Positions 45,611-54,773 of a DNA stretch of 64,000 nucleotides are shown here, piece by piece (positions within the stretch are counted from its first letter, which is position 1; every line of letters begins with the position of its first letter). The notes below the pieces were generated by a model that was not told the origin of the DNA, searched no databases, and saw only the letters and a program-made list of their open reading frames with translations. Position numbers and translations under genes: made by a program. The stretch is from contig JAJYBU010000007.1 of the NCBI GenBank assembly GCA_021778845.1, positions 62,001-126,000 of the forward strand, in the 5' to 3' direction. The stretch is from Acidobacteriota bacterium. GTDB lineage: Bacteria > Acidobacteriota > Terriglobia > Terriglobales > Acidobacteriaceae.

Positions 45611-46840
45611 TCAATGCACAAGGAATCGCAGCTTGCGATTCCAGAACATCACGACTCCAGTGACCGCCAGCAGTGCAGGCACCATGCCCAGTACGACCCA
45701 CAGGATTTTTACCGCAACTCCCAACCTGCCGGTGCCGCCGAAGAGTCCGAAGTGGAGCGCGACCGAGTATTGCTCCAGGCGCGAACCGAGATCCTGATCC
45801 TGAGTATCGCTGCTGGCGAGCAGCGCACCCGTATGCCCATCGAGCAGGATGCGCACCAGATGCGAGTACGGAGCGGCGCCCCGGTAGTAGCCCGTAACGC
45901 GAAAAGTCAAGCCGTCGCGCGATGGCAGTTGAAGATAGCCCGGAGGCGCGTCAGGTGGAAGCGCCTTGTAGGCAGCGGCGATAGCCTGATCGAGCGTGAG
46001 AACCTCTGTACCCGACGGCTGTGGCTTGCGTGCAATCGCGTCGAGCGACACGCCCGTATCGCGATACCCATGACCGCTGACGAATTCGATGACTCTCCCC
46101 AAAGGTCTTGGAAAAGCAAAGTCGAGGCCTGTAATGATGACGAGGATGAACGCAGCACTCGTCCAGAACCCGATGACAGTATGAAGATCGAAGTTCATCC
46201 GCCTCCAGCTGGATCTGCGATGAAAGACCAGCGCCGACACCCAGCGCTGCACTCCTGGCCACCAGAGTACAAGACCCGATAGACAAAGAAGTAGAAGCCC
46301 CAATGCCATCCAGCCACTGATCAGCAGGCCAGTCTCCCCCGAGAGCAGATAAACATGCAGATTACTTAGCAAACCAAGCAACCCTGCGTAACGCAACCGA
46401 TCGAGCAGAACCTCGCCCGTATACGGATTGAAGGAGACGACGCGATAGTTCGGCGTTGCACCGCCGGTGGCCGGACGCATCAACAACTCCGTAGCTTGGG
46501 TGTGCTTGTCGAAATTGCGGAGCGCAAAAGCAATCCACCCGGGGTGGCTGTTCTCAATGCGAAGAACGGTTGCGTCCATGGTGGTCTGCCGGGCAACGGG
46601 GACCACTTGATACAGTGTGGGCTCCAGCTTGCGAAGGAGCTCATCTTTGAAGACGAGCGCGCTACCAGTCAGGCCGATGACGATGGCGTACATCACCAGA
46701 ATGCAGCCTGACCAAAGATGGATCTGAAAAAGTGCACGTCGCAAAAGCACTTGCTGCGGCGACCGCATCCAGGTTGAGCGGCGACGCATATCTGTGCTCA
46801 CTGGCGTGTGTATTGGAGTGCTGCTCACTGCTCGCTCCAT
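45611..46840 (-). CDS. PepSY-associated membrane protein
   Basis: The 409-residue protein matches the PepSY-TM family. The first membrane segment is 'RALFQIHLWSGCILVMYAIVIGLTGSALVFKDEL', followed by a periplasmic PepSY-like region, then 'LLSNLHVYLLSGETGLLISGWMALGLLLLCLSGLVLWWPG', 'NFDLHTVIGFWTSAAFILVIITGL', a second PepSY-like region, and a last helix. Conserved His in HLW, NLHVYL and DLHTVIGFW could bind heme. Members are tied to siderophore-iron reduction or uptake and typically lie near TonB receptors, as here. It is the last gene of the 50978-45611 run, nine bases after the fusion amidohydrolase. Confidence 0.85.
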   Translation of the reverse strand: MERAVSSTPIHTPVSTDMRRRSTWMRSPQQVLLRRALFQIHLWSGCILVMYAIVIGLTGSALVFKDELLRKLEPTLYQVVPVARQTTMDATVLRIENSHPGWIAFALRNFDKHTQATELLMRPATGGATPNYRVVSFNPYTGEVLLDRLRYAGLLGLLSNLHVYLLSGETGLLISGWMALGLLLLCLSGLVLWWPGVQRWVSALVFHRRSSWRRMNFDLHTVIGFWTSAAFILVIITGLDFAFPRPLGRVIEFVSGHGYRDTGVSLDAIARKPQPSGTEVLTLDQAIAAAYKALPPDAPPGYLQLPSRDGLTFRVTGYYRGAAPYSHLVRILLDGHTGALLASSDTQDQDLGSRLEQYSVALHFGLFGGTGRLGVAVKILWVVLGMVPALLAVTGVVMFWNRKLRFLVH

Positions 46841-46849
46841 GAGTCCGTG

Positions 46850-49800
46850 CTACGGGTTGGCTGTTGGAGTGACATCTGCGTCTTGGTTCTGAAACCACAA
46901 AGGCGGCAAAGATCTTTGTCTCGGCCAGATTTCATTGAGCGTATCGCTTTTATAGAGGCGGCCATTCTTCATGACCTCCTCTATCGAAAGCGTGTTTCTT
47001 ATGTCCGTAAGCGGATTCTTCTTCAGAATAATCAGGTCCGCGAACTTGCCTGGCTCGAGGCTGCCAAGCTCATGATCACGTCCGATCGTCTTGCTGGAGC
47101 CGATGGTAGCGGCGTGCAGAACCTCCATCGGGGTCATACCGCCAGAAGCAAGAGCTTGCATCTCAAGATGGTAGCCAAGACCAGGAATCTCTCCATGACT
47201 GCCAACCCCAACGAGGCCGCCCGCTCGCTGAATTTTCGCCGCGCCCTCAGCCACCAGCGGGAAGTCATACTCACGCGGAAGTGCCCAGGGGACACGCTCC
47301 GTCTTGTGGTCGATGAAGAACCCAGGCATGAAGTGGCGGAGTTTGGCATCGGCGTTAATCGCATCGGGCGCAAGCTGCGTCGTGTAGTAGAACTCTTGCG
47401 CGGGTAGCCCCCCGTTACCGATCTGCAGCGTAGGCGTATAGCTGACGCCGGAGCGGGCGAAGAGCTGCACAATGTCATCGGCTATCGGTGCAGCGGAGAA
47501 CGCGTGTTCATTGCCAGGAAAGCCATCCTGAATCTGCGTCATGTCGAGCTTCATGTCGAGCGCGCCTTCCGTAGTCGCCTGCATGTGCAGTGCCTGCGTG
47601 GCTTCGAGAACCCACTCGCGCTGCATACGGTTGCCCGTGCGATATTCCTTCAGGTTCTGAATGCGGTAGAACGTCGCATAGCGGCTCACGACGTTGTAAG
47701 CCTGCTGCTCGGATTGCAGGTTATTGAACGAGAACACTGCCGGCCCGGTGGAGAACACGCGACTTCCGGTCATCATGCCCGCATCCATCAGGTCCTGGTA
47801 AGCCAGCATGTCAATCGAGAGGGGTGACGGATCAAGCGCTGACGTAACACCATACGCAAGCGAGGAAAGAAAGCCCGGATCGAGTAATGTTAGCTCTCCA
47901 CGCCGAACGTCGGCCCAGTGTAGATGCACATCCGTGAAGCCCGGAAGAATATATTTTCCTGTAACGTCGCGGACGATGGCATCTCTTGGGATCGCGATAC
48001 TGCCATGTGCACCAATTGCAGTGATGCGATTGTCTGTTATGAGAATGTCCGCATCAGGGATGACTTCATCGCCACGCATAGTAATCGCCGTTGCACCGCG
48101 CAGAACCAACTTTCCCCGTGGAGTATCGCGGGGCACCTCAACAGCAACAGAAATCGCCTGCACATTCTTGCGCTCGGTATCTGGCTCAGTCGGCGCATCC
48201 ACGTGCCCTGTCACGACAGACGCAAGCGGCTGCCGAAAGTACGTAGAGCCGATAGCCCACGTGATCGTCTTGCCACCATCAGCCCAGTTGAAGAAGTCAG
48301 CGCCAATAGAGGTGAGCCTCGTCTCAAGCGGCGAAGGCTTGCCGAGCTCAATCGCGAATTCCTTGCCGGACCCCGCATCGGCCGGAGGAATTTGCAGCAG
48401 GTAAAGTTGCTCGGTGATCTGAGCAAGTGCCCAGTGACCATCGGGACTAATCTTGATCGCATCAGCGTTACCAACTCCATCGACAAAGTACCAGGTGGGT
48501 CCGGTAACGGCCAGAACACGGTGCTTTGCAGCCCCACTGAGTGGCACACGATAAAGACCGTCGGCAAAATTCAGATAGACGCTTCCCCCCTCGCTTGTAA
48601 ATTGCGGCACATTGCCAAGCACGCCCGAGGCGACAATCTTTGCATCGCCTCCATCCGCCGCGAGTTCAATAGCGTCCGACTCGAACGGACTGAACTCCAT
48701 GTAGCGATGGTTATGCTCGTAGTTGCTGGAGCGCAATGCAAAAATCCGCTTGCCGTCAGGAGAGTAGACCGGGTTGCGATAGAAGTCCGGATGATCGGTG
48801 AGACACGTTGGCTCACCGGTGCCATCCGCGTTCATGCGCAAGATGCTACCTCCGTCAGTCGCGTTCCACGTGATGTACACGATGGAACGCCCATCCGGTG
48901 ACCACGCAGGATCGAACTCGGGTTGCGACGTAGTCGTGAGCCGCTGTGGGATTCGATCAGCAAATGACATCACGTACACGTGGGCCAGTGCGGAGAAGAC
49001 CAGGCGTGTTCCATCCGGGCTTTGCGACGGGGTCTGAATGATGCGAGCACGTACCGGGCCTGTGTCTTCGTGAATATTCTGGCGCAGATATGGTCCCATA
49101 GGGAGATCGATGTGGACGACGAACGGAATGTTAGTGACATTGCGCGTGGCAATGTCAATGCGATGAATCAAGCCACCGTAGTTAAGAATGATGGATCGGC
49201 TGTCAGGAGTGAATGCGTAACGCGGCAGAATATCGCGAGAGGCACTGCCTTCCTGATCGTCACGCTGAATCGGATACAGCAGCCACTTATCTTCATCGCT
49301 GGCAAGTGTCCGAATGCGAAGTCCGGTCTTGCCGTGAAAGCGCGTTGCGTACACCAGCGACTTTCCATCAGGAGACACCTGTGGACGAAAGGCGCTGCCT
49401 TGCGCGTTGACCACCGTATCTTCTTCGCCCGTCACAAGATCTCGGCGATCAATATGCCAGAGCGGAAAGAGGCCGTCGTCACCAAAGCCGAGCCCCGTTT
49501 TAGCTTCGTAGTATAAGTAGCGACCGTCAGGCGAGAGTGCGGCGCCCAGCGCACTGGTGCGATACGGCTTAGGCGTAGTGGCCGTTGCTTTAGCGTGAGT
49601 GATCTGCTCAACTGGCGATCCGTCTACGCCGAAACGAAAGAGTTGAAACGCGTTGACATCGGGGTTGAATCGCGAGATGTAAATCGACTTGCCATCTGGA
49701 GACCACACAGGCGAAATGAAGACACTGTTGTCGGTGAGCGTGGACATCTGTCGCGGTTGCGAGCCATCAGCACGCGCAACCCAAAGATTTTCATTTCCCG

Positions 49801-50131
49801 ATCGGTCGCTGACGAACGCAATCATCTTGCCGTCTGGAGAGTAGGTGGGCTGCGAGTCAAAAGGAAGCCCACACACGATGCAATGCGCTTCGCCGCCTTC
49901 GATGCTCATCTGATAGATATCGCCGAGAAGTTCGAAGACGATTGTCTTTCCGTCAGGCGAGACATCGAGCGAGACCCACGTTCCCTCATGTTCGTCGAAC
50001 TGCAGGTGGCGTGCCGGAGCGAGTGGCAGTACATCCCCGGATTCGTGGATGCTTCCCTGCTGTTGCGCTTGCAACGCACAGCAAACGAGTACCGATGTAG
50101 CGAGTAGCGTGAGTGCAGCGAGTGTCTTCAT
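46850..50131 (-). CDS. Secreted PD40 beta-propeller/amidohydrolase fusion
   Basis: The start at 50131 (MKTLAALTLLATSV) begins a signal peptide and has TAAGG upstream; the product is 1093 residues. The N-terminal 650 residues are TolB-like PD40 repeats ('TYSPDGKMIAFVSDRSGNENLWV', 'AWSPDGRSIVYITWNATDGG'). The C-terminal about 400 form an amidohydrolase with metal ligands in 'PGFTDVHLHWAD', and 'LEPGKFADLIILKKNPLTDI'. Such fusions occur as exported peptidase- or amidase-like enzymes in Acidobacteriota and Bacteroidota; substrates are generally unknown. It lies ten bases after a truncated amidohydrolase. Confidence 0.9.
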   Translation of the reverse strand: MKTLAALTLLATSVLVCCALQAQQQGSIHESGDVLPLAPARHLQFDEHEGTWVSLDVSPDGKTIVFELLGDIYQMSIEGGEAHCIVCGLPFDSQPTYSPDGKMIAFVSDRSGNENLWVARADGSQPRQMSTLTDNSVFISPVWSPDGKSIYISRFNPDVNAFQLFRFGVDGSPVEQITHAKATATTPKPYRTSALGAALSPDGRYLYYEAKTGLGFGDDGLFPLWHIDRRDLVTGEEDTVVNAQGSAFRPQVSPDGKSLVYATRFHGKTGLRIRTLASDEDKWLLYPIQRDDQEGSASRDILPRYAFTPDSRSIILNYGGLIHRIDIATRNVTNIPFVVHIDLPMGPYLRQNIHEDTGPVRARIIQTPSQSPDGTRLVFSALAHVYVMSFADRIPQRLTTTSQPEFDPAWSPDGRSIVYITWNATDGGSILRMNADGTGEPTCLTDHPDFYRNPVYSPDGKRIFALRSSNYEHNHRYMEFSPFESDAIELAADGGDAKIVASGVLGNVPQFTSEGGSVYLNFADGLYRVPLSGAAKHRVLAVTGPTWYFVDGVGNADAIKISPDGHWALAQITEQLYLLQIPPADAGSGKEFAIELGKPSPLETRLTSIGADFFNWADGGKTITWAIGSTYFRQPLASVVTGHVDAPTEPDTERKNVQAISVAVEVPRDTPRGKLVLRGATAITMRGDEVIPDADILITDNRITAIGAHGSIAIPRDAIVRDVTGKYILPGFTDVHLHWADVRRGELTLLDPGFLSSLAYGVTSALDPSPLSIDMLAYQDLMDAGMMTGSRVFSTGPAVFSFNNLQSEQQAYNVVSRYATFYRIQNLKEYRTGNRMQREWVLEATQALHMQATTEGALDMKLDMTQIQDGFPGNEHAFSAAPIADDIVQLFARSGVSYTPTLQIGNGGLPAQEFYYTTQLAPDAINADAKLRHFMPGFFIDHKTERVPWALPREYDFPLVAEGAAKIQRAGGLVGVGSHGEIPGLGYHLEMQALASGGMTPMEVLHAATIGSSKTIGRDHELGSLEPGKFADLIILKKNPLTDIRNTLSIEEVMKNGRLYKSDTLNEIWPRQRSLPPLWFQNQDADVTPTANP

Positions 50132-50141
50132 AAGATTTACC

Positions 50142-50978
50142 TTAGTGATAGCCCGGGGGCAATGGGTTGCCATTGACAACAGGACGATAGCGCCTTTCAA
50201 GCGCAGTTTGCCAAGTTTCGAGCGACACCTGCTTGCCAACCACAAATACCAGAAACGGCGCGTTCGAAGGCACGAGAGGATCTCCATTCCACAGCACCAC
50301 ATCAGCATCTTTTCCAGGTTCGAGTGAGCCGTAATGGTTATCGATACCCCAGATCATGGCTGGATTGAGCGTGAGTGCCCTCAGCGCGTGCGGCCAGGAA
50401 AGCCCGTTCGCTACAGCGATACCAGCGCCTTCCCGAATTGCAATCCCGGCGTTGTAGCTGACATGAACAAACGCCGCCTTGAAGGAGATCACGACACCTG
50501 CCCGGTCTAGAATCGCAGCGTTATCCAGCCGAGCCCCAATCTGATCGTAGGTCGCCGGAGTGCTTGCATACGAATCCAACACCACGGGAATTTCATGTAA
50601 AGCAAGAAACCCCGCGACGCGCCATCCCTCTTCTGCTCCGATCACGACAACTCGAGTTTTGTAATCGTCCACCAGTGCCATTGCCTGTCGCACATCCGAC
50701 TCACGCGATGCCGCAGTGACGAGTGGAATTCTGCGCCGCAGCTCAGGTTCGAGCACAACGAGGTTCACCGGATTTAGACGCTTGGAAGCATCGCTAATCA
50801 TTTGTTGTGGATGACCTGGATTAACGGCCTGCGTCGCTGTCGCTGTAAGTGCCATGTGGATCAGCATCCATTGCGCACTGCGCGGTCCCCCGGACTCGTG
50901 CGCAGCCATGCCTCCAATCGCGGTCACCACCGCAGCGTCTGATCCGTTCTGATCGCAATCATTGGCCCTTGGTGTCAT
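50142..50978 (-). pseudogene. Amidohydrolase lacking its N-terminal half
   Basis: The 278-residue reading frame corresponds to the second half of an imidazolonepropionase-like amidohydrolase: 'LRRRIPLVTAASRESDVRQAM', 'KTRVVVIGAEEGWRVAGFL', 'LDRAGVVISFKAAFVHVSYN' and 'LTLNPAMIWGIDNHYGSLEPGKDADVVLWNGDPL'. The N-terminal metal-binding HxH, the signal peptide and about 170-200 residues are missing. The 325 bases upstream show no recognisable remnant, so a deletion removed them. An intact frame remains, so a translated fragment is possible. Confidence 0.65.
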
Positions 50979-51303
50979 GCCTTTTCGACTCTAGTACAAA
51001 CTACCGTGCATGGGTTGTATCGTCGCGTGTGCCCATCAACACCCTGGGTGAAGCCGATAGCGCCATGGCCCCTTGCTTCCGCACTGACCCTGCAAAATGC
51101 ATCGTACTGACGAGTAGCAATGTCACAGGCGTTGTCCGCCCTCTCCTGCTCCATCGAAGGAACCGGAGCAGGAGAAGGCCACGAGCATAAGACACAGTGA
51201 GTCGCAGTCAAGGAGTCCAGCCTCGGATGATCCGGGAGCAATCGCTTGCACTTTATCGGCATACTCCTCCCTGGCGTGCCGTTTACTATAGGTTGCACTT
51301 CCG
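50979..51303. other. Intergenic region, nothing identified
   Basis: This 325-base gap lies between the TonB receptor and the truncated amidohydrolase. Short open frames are Cys/Arg-rich and not protein-like. It is where the missing amidohydrolase 5' end would be expected. Confidence 0.4.
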
Positions 51304-54300
51304 CTAAAAGTGCAGCTTCAGTGCGACCTGCATCGAGCGCGGACCGCCGACCTGGTACAAGCTCGACAGACCGCCCAACTGGCTGCTCTCGGTATCGTAG
51401 GTATTGCCAAACAGAGTGGCGCCGTCAGCGAGTTGGTTATAGATATCCCCGAAGATAGGGTGGTTGAATAGGTTGTAGGCTTCAACGCGGAACTGGAGTC
51501 CAACTCTTGATGTGAACGGAAAGTCTCGCCGCAGAGTCAGGTCACCCTGCACCGCATCGAAGCCGCGAGCAATGTTACGGCCAGCATTACCATCGACGTT
51601 GCCACCTCCAGTGATCGGGCTGAATGCGTTTATGTTGATCACGCGCCCTCCAATATACTGCGACCCATAAATATAGAGCGGCTTGCCTGCAACGCGGTTT
51701 GGATGATAGTTGGTTGTAACGCCAGACGTCGTATCCACCAGACTCGGACCGTCGAGCACATCCACCGGCAATGACGAGCGTGCAGACACTCGGGCATCCA
51801 GCGCCCAGTGCGTAAGCGCATAGGACACAGCCGGGTTGCTGTAGTGGCCGCCAACGTTGTAACTCAACGCTACCTGGAAGTTATTACGAATATCGTAATC
51901 AGAGCTGGAGCGTTCCAGTTCATAGACCGTGAAGTTGGTCGTAGCATTATCGATCGCATGTGACCACGTATAGCTGGCAAGAGCCTGTAGGCCGTGTGAG
52001 AGCTTGCGGTCAAACTTTACCTGTAGCGAGTTGTAGTCGGAGCTCGCAGCGCCGGTCGTGACGTAGAGGCCCGAGCCCCCACTGAAGTTCTCATTCGGCA
52101 CCGGCAGATCCTGCGGCTCATAGAACTGCTGCGTCAGCAGTCGGCGTCCCGCCGAGCCAACATAGTTGATCGTAAGGGATTGTTGCGAACCGAGAGCTTG
52201 CTCAATCGCAACATTCCACTGCCCCGTGTACGGCAGCTTGAGGTTTGGATCGAAGGCGAACACCGGCGCGTTGTAAGGTGAGGCTGCACTCGGTTTAGGC
52301 GTTGCCTGCACCTGCGCCAGCGTTGCAGGAAATGGCCCCTGGCCAGTGTAGTTTCCAAATCCCGTAGTGCCCACGCCGTAGTAACCTTCTGCGCTCAGCG
52401 TCGTGCCCGTGTCATAGAACAGTCCGCCACCTGCGCGCAAGACACTCTCCCACCCTGCCTTGGTGCGTAGCTGATAAGCGACGCCTACACGCGGAGCGAA
52501 GTTTCCATACGTGGTCTTCCACAGCGGCGTATTCTTCGGTGCAATCACAGCCGTCGAGAGGTCGGTGATCTGGTTCAGCGTGTAAGGCGTATTCCCATTG
52601 GCATCGAAGGGCGGCGGATTCACATCCCAGCGAACTCCGTAGGAGATGCTCATACGCTTGGTCGCCTGCCAGTCATCCTGTGCATACAGCGAGAAGTTGC
52701 TGCTATGGGCCTTCATGTTGATCGACTGCGTGTAAACAAACAGGCCAGCGGGCTGATTTGCCAGCACCGAGGCTTCGCTGAAGTAGTAACCAACCTCCCA
52801 CAGCGGAGGAAGCTCTTCCGAAGTCACCAGGAGGCGGTAGTCGACCCCATATTTGAAGTTATGGCGGTGATAGTTTTCCGTGAGTGAGTCAACAATATTG
52901 ATCTGGCGCTGGCGGTTGGACTGCGGTTCGATGAGGTAGTAAGGATACAAGCCATAGAAGAGGAAGAAGGTCAACCAACTCCCATTGTCAAGGCCCGGAA
53001 CCGTACCGATAGCAAACGGTGTAGCACCGCCAAAGTTGTCGAGATAGCGGTTGGATTTATAGTCGTTCGCAGTAAGACCAAAGCGGAACTCATCCGCGAT
53101 ATTGGGCGTCAGCACGCTGCTGGCGCCGAACACAAACGTCTTGATATTGCGCGTCGTCTCGTTGACCTGAGCCAGATCCGTTGGTTGCCGCGACTCGCTT
53201 TGAGACGGCACATCGCTGTAGCGGCCGAAGATCTTGAAGCGATCCCCAAAGCTGTGGTCAATGCGGATACTCGTCGTGTCGAGACGGCTCGGAGCCGAGT
53301 AACCAATCGTCAGATCGGCAAGGCCATTGCCGAGATCCGGACTGGTGGTCGTCGGAAAGGCATCGAGAAACGGCTGCAAGGCCACCGGCGCAATCTGCCG
53401 GAAGTTCGTGCTCGGCACCTCATACAGTTGCGCTGCCTGCGGCTGTTGCAGGCGCAGTCCTTCGTAAGAGAAGAAGAAAAATGTCTTGTCGCGGCCGTTG
53501 TAAATATGCGGAATACGGATCGCCCCCCCCAGCGTCCCGCCAAAATCGTTCTGGCGTTCAGCGAGCTTGCTCACGTCGAAGTAGTTCCTCGCGTCAAGCG
53601 CGTCGTTGCGCAGAAAATCAAACGCTGTGCCGTGGTATACGTTCGTCCCCGAGCGCGTGCTGAAGCTGAACTGCCCTCCCGGCGTACGGCCATATTCAGC
53701 CGAGTAGGACGACGTCGACTCCCGGAACTCCTCCAGCGCATCAATCGAAACCAGACTCTGCGTCGTGCCCAGCGCACTCTCCTGCGGGGTCGCTCCAGAA
53801 AAGCCGCCGCCAGGATAGCCAGCCGACGACACCGACGCTCCTGTATTCGCGCTGATCCCATCAACCGTGTAGTAATTCGCCTCCGTGCGCTGGCCATTCA
53901 CGCTCATCTCGCCGCTCGATCCAACACCCGCGGACGGAACCACCGTCACCCCGGGCGACAGCGTGATCAGCGATTGAAAGCTGCGCCCGTTAAGCGGAAG
54001 ATTCTCCACAAAGTTACGATTGATCACCGTGCTCACACTCGCGTCGGTCGTGTTAAGCTCCTCCACACTTCCGTTCACCGATACCTGGTCCGTCTGCGCT
54101 CCAACTTTCAGCGTAAAGTTCAGCGAGACCTTCGCTCCAATCGTCACCGCCACATCCGTCAGCGTCTCGGTCTTGAACCCGGTCCCGCTCACGATGACCG
54201 TGTAGTGCCCCGGCATCACATTCGGAATCGAGTAGAATCCCGATGTGTTCGACGTCGTGACCTGCCGCGTCTGGGTCGATGGATCGAGCAACTCCACCGA

Positions 54301-54450
54301 AACCTTCGGAACCACCGCGTTGGTCGCATCCGTAACCAGTCCATCGATCGACGCACTCTGGGCGATGGCCGGCGTGCTGATCAGCGCCAGAATCATGAGG
54401 ACAAAGATCGAGCAAGCGGCCTTCTGGAAGGTATGCAGGCATTTGAACAT
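51304..54450 (-). CDS. Oar-like TonB-dependent outer-membrane receptor
   Basis: I place the start at 54450 (MFKCLHTFQKAAC), with GGGAG upstream and a clear signal peptide ('SIFVLMILALISTPAIAQ'), giving 1048 residues. A carboxypeptidase-regulatory-like domain (about residues 32-115, 'DGLVTDATNAVVPKVSVELLD') precedes the plug ('NLPLNGRSFQSLITLSPGV', 'TPGGQFSFSTRSGTNVYHG'). A barrel follows, ending 'RSMQVALKLHF'. It is of the same class as the receptor at 2417. It is divergent from a MocR regulator with a palindromic operator between them, and precedes amidohydrolase and PepSY genes, which suggests uptake of an amide-containing compound or metal chelate. Confidence 0.9.
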   Translation of the reverse strand: MFKCLHTFQKAACSIFVLMILALISTPAIAQSASIDGLVTDATNAVVPKVSVELLDPSTQTRQVTTSNTSGFYSIPNVMPGHYTVIVSGTGFKTETLTDVAVTIGAKVSLNFTLKVGAQTDQVSVNGSVEELNTTDASVSTVINRNFVENLPLNGRSFQSLITLSPGVTVVPSAGVGSSGEMSVNGQRTEANYYTVDGISANTGASVSSAGYPGGGFSGATPQESALGTTQSLVSIDALEEFRESTSSYSAEYGRTPGGQFSFSTRSGTNVYHGTAFDFLRNDALDARNYFDVSKLAERQNDFGGTLGGAIRIPHIYNGRDKTFFFFSYEGLRLQQPQAAQLYEVPSTNFRQIAPVALQPFLDAFPTTTSPDLGNGLADLTIGYSAPSRLDTTSIRIDHSFGDRFKIFGRYSDVPSQSESRQPTDLAQVNETTRNIKTFVFGASSVLTPNIADEFRFGLTANDYKSNRYLDNFGGATPFAIGTVPGLDNGSWLTFFLFYGLYPYYLIEPQSNRQRQINIVDSLTENYHRHNFKYGVDYRLLVTSEELPPLWEVGYYFSEASVLANQPAGLFVYTQSINMKAHSSNFSLYAQDDWQATKRMSISYGVRWDVNPPPFDANGNTPYTLNQITDLSTAVIAPKNTPLWKTTYGNFAPRVGVAYQLRTKAGWESVLRAGGGLFYDTGTTLSAEGYYGVGTTGFGNYTGQGPFPATLAQVQATPKPSAASPYNAPVFAFDPNLKLPYTGQWNVAIEQALGSQQSLTINYVGSAGRRLLTQQFYEPQDLPVPNENFSGGSGLYVTTGAASSDYNSLQVKFDRKLSHGLQALASYTWSHAIDNATTNFTVYELERSSSDYDIRNNFQVALSYNVGGHYSNPAVSYALTHWALDARVSARSSLPVDVLDGPSLVDTTSGVTTNYHPNRVAGKPLYIYGSQYIGGRVININAFSPITGGGNVDGNAGRNIARGFDAVQGDLTLRRDFPFTSRVGLQFRVEAYNLFNHPIFGDIYNQLADGATLFGNTYDTESSQLGGLSSLYQVGGPRSMQVALKLHF

Positions 54451-54592
54451 GAGGATCTCCCTTACGTCGTGCAGGTTTTTCAGTTTTGTCCAGATGTGAC
54501 GGTGCGCAACGTCACGGAACGAACCTGGTTTCAGATACAGCGGTGCCCGGTCAGAGAAGGCAAGAGCTTCGGTCTGAGGACAGTTACTTTTG

Positions 54593-54632
54593 GGACTATA
54601 GCACAATATAGGACTAGTTTAGTCCTATATTG
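54593..54632. promoter_or_regulatory. Operator cluster between TonB receptor and MocR gene
   Basis: CAATATAGGACTA (54604-54616) and TAGTCCTATATTG (54620-54632) form a 13-base perfect inverted repeat with a GTT centre. A further GGACTATA at 54593-54600 makes a direct repeat of GGACTA spaced 18 bases from the left arm. MocR/GabR-type regulators are known to use direct repeats with a similar spacing. Confidence 0.65.
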
Positions 54633-54773
54633 ATCTTTCCCCGATCCTTCGGTGAGGTTGCGCCGAATCGGTTGGAAGGCCGAAAGCAAATGAATTTTTG
54701 CTGAATTGATTCGTGTTAGAACAAAGATAAGCAGCAGCGTGGCACCGGTAAAGAGCCAGTTTTAGGAGTTTCG

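Noticed and set aside
53185-54633. 482-codon frame antisense to the TonB receptor
   Set aside because: Arg-rich shadow; the receptor plug and signal peptide are clear on the other strand.
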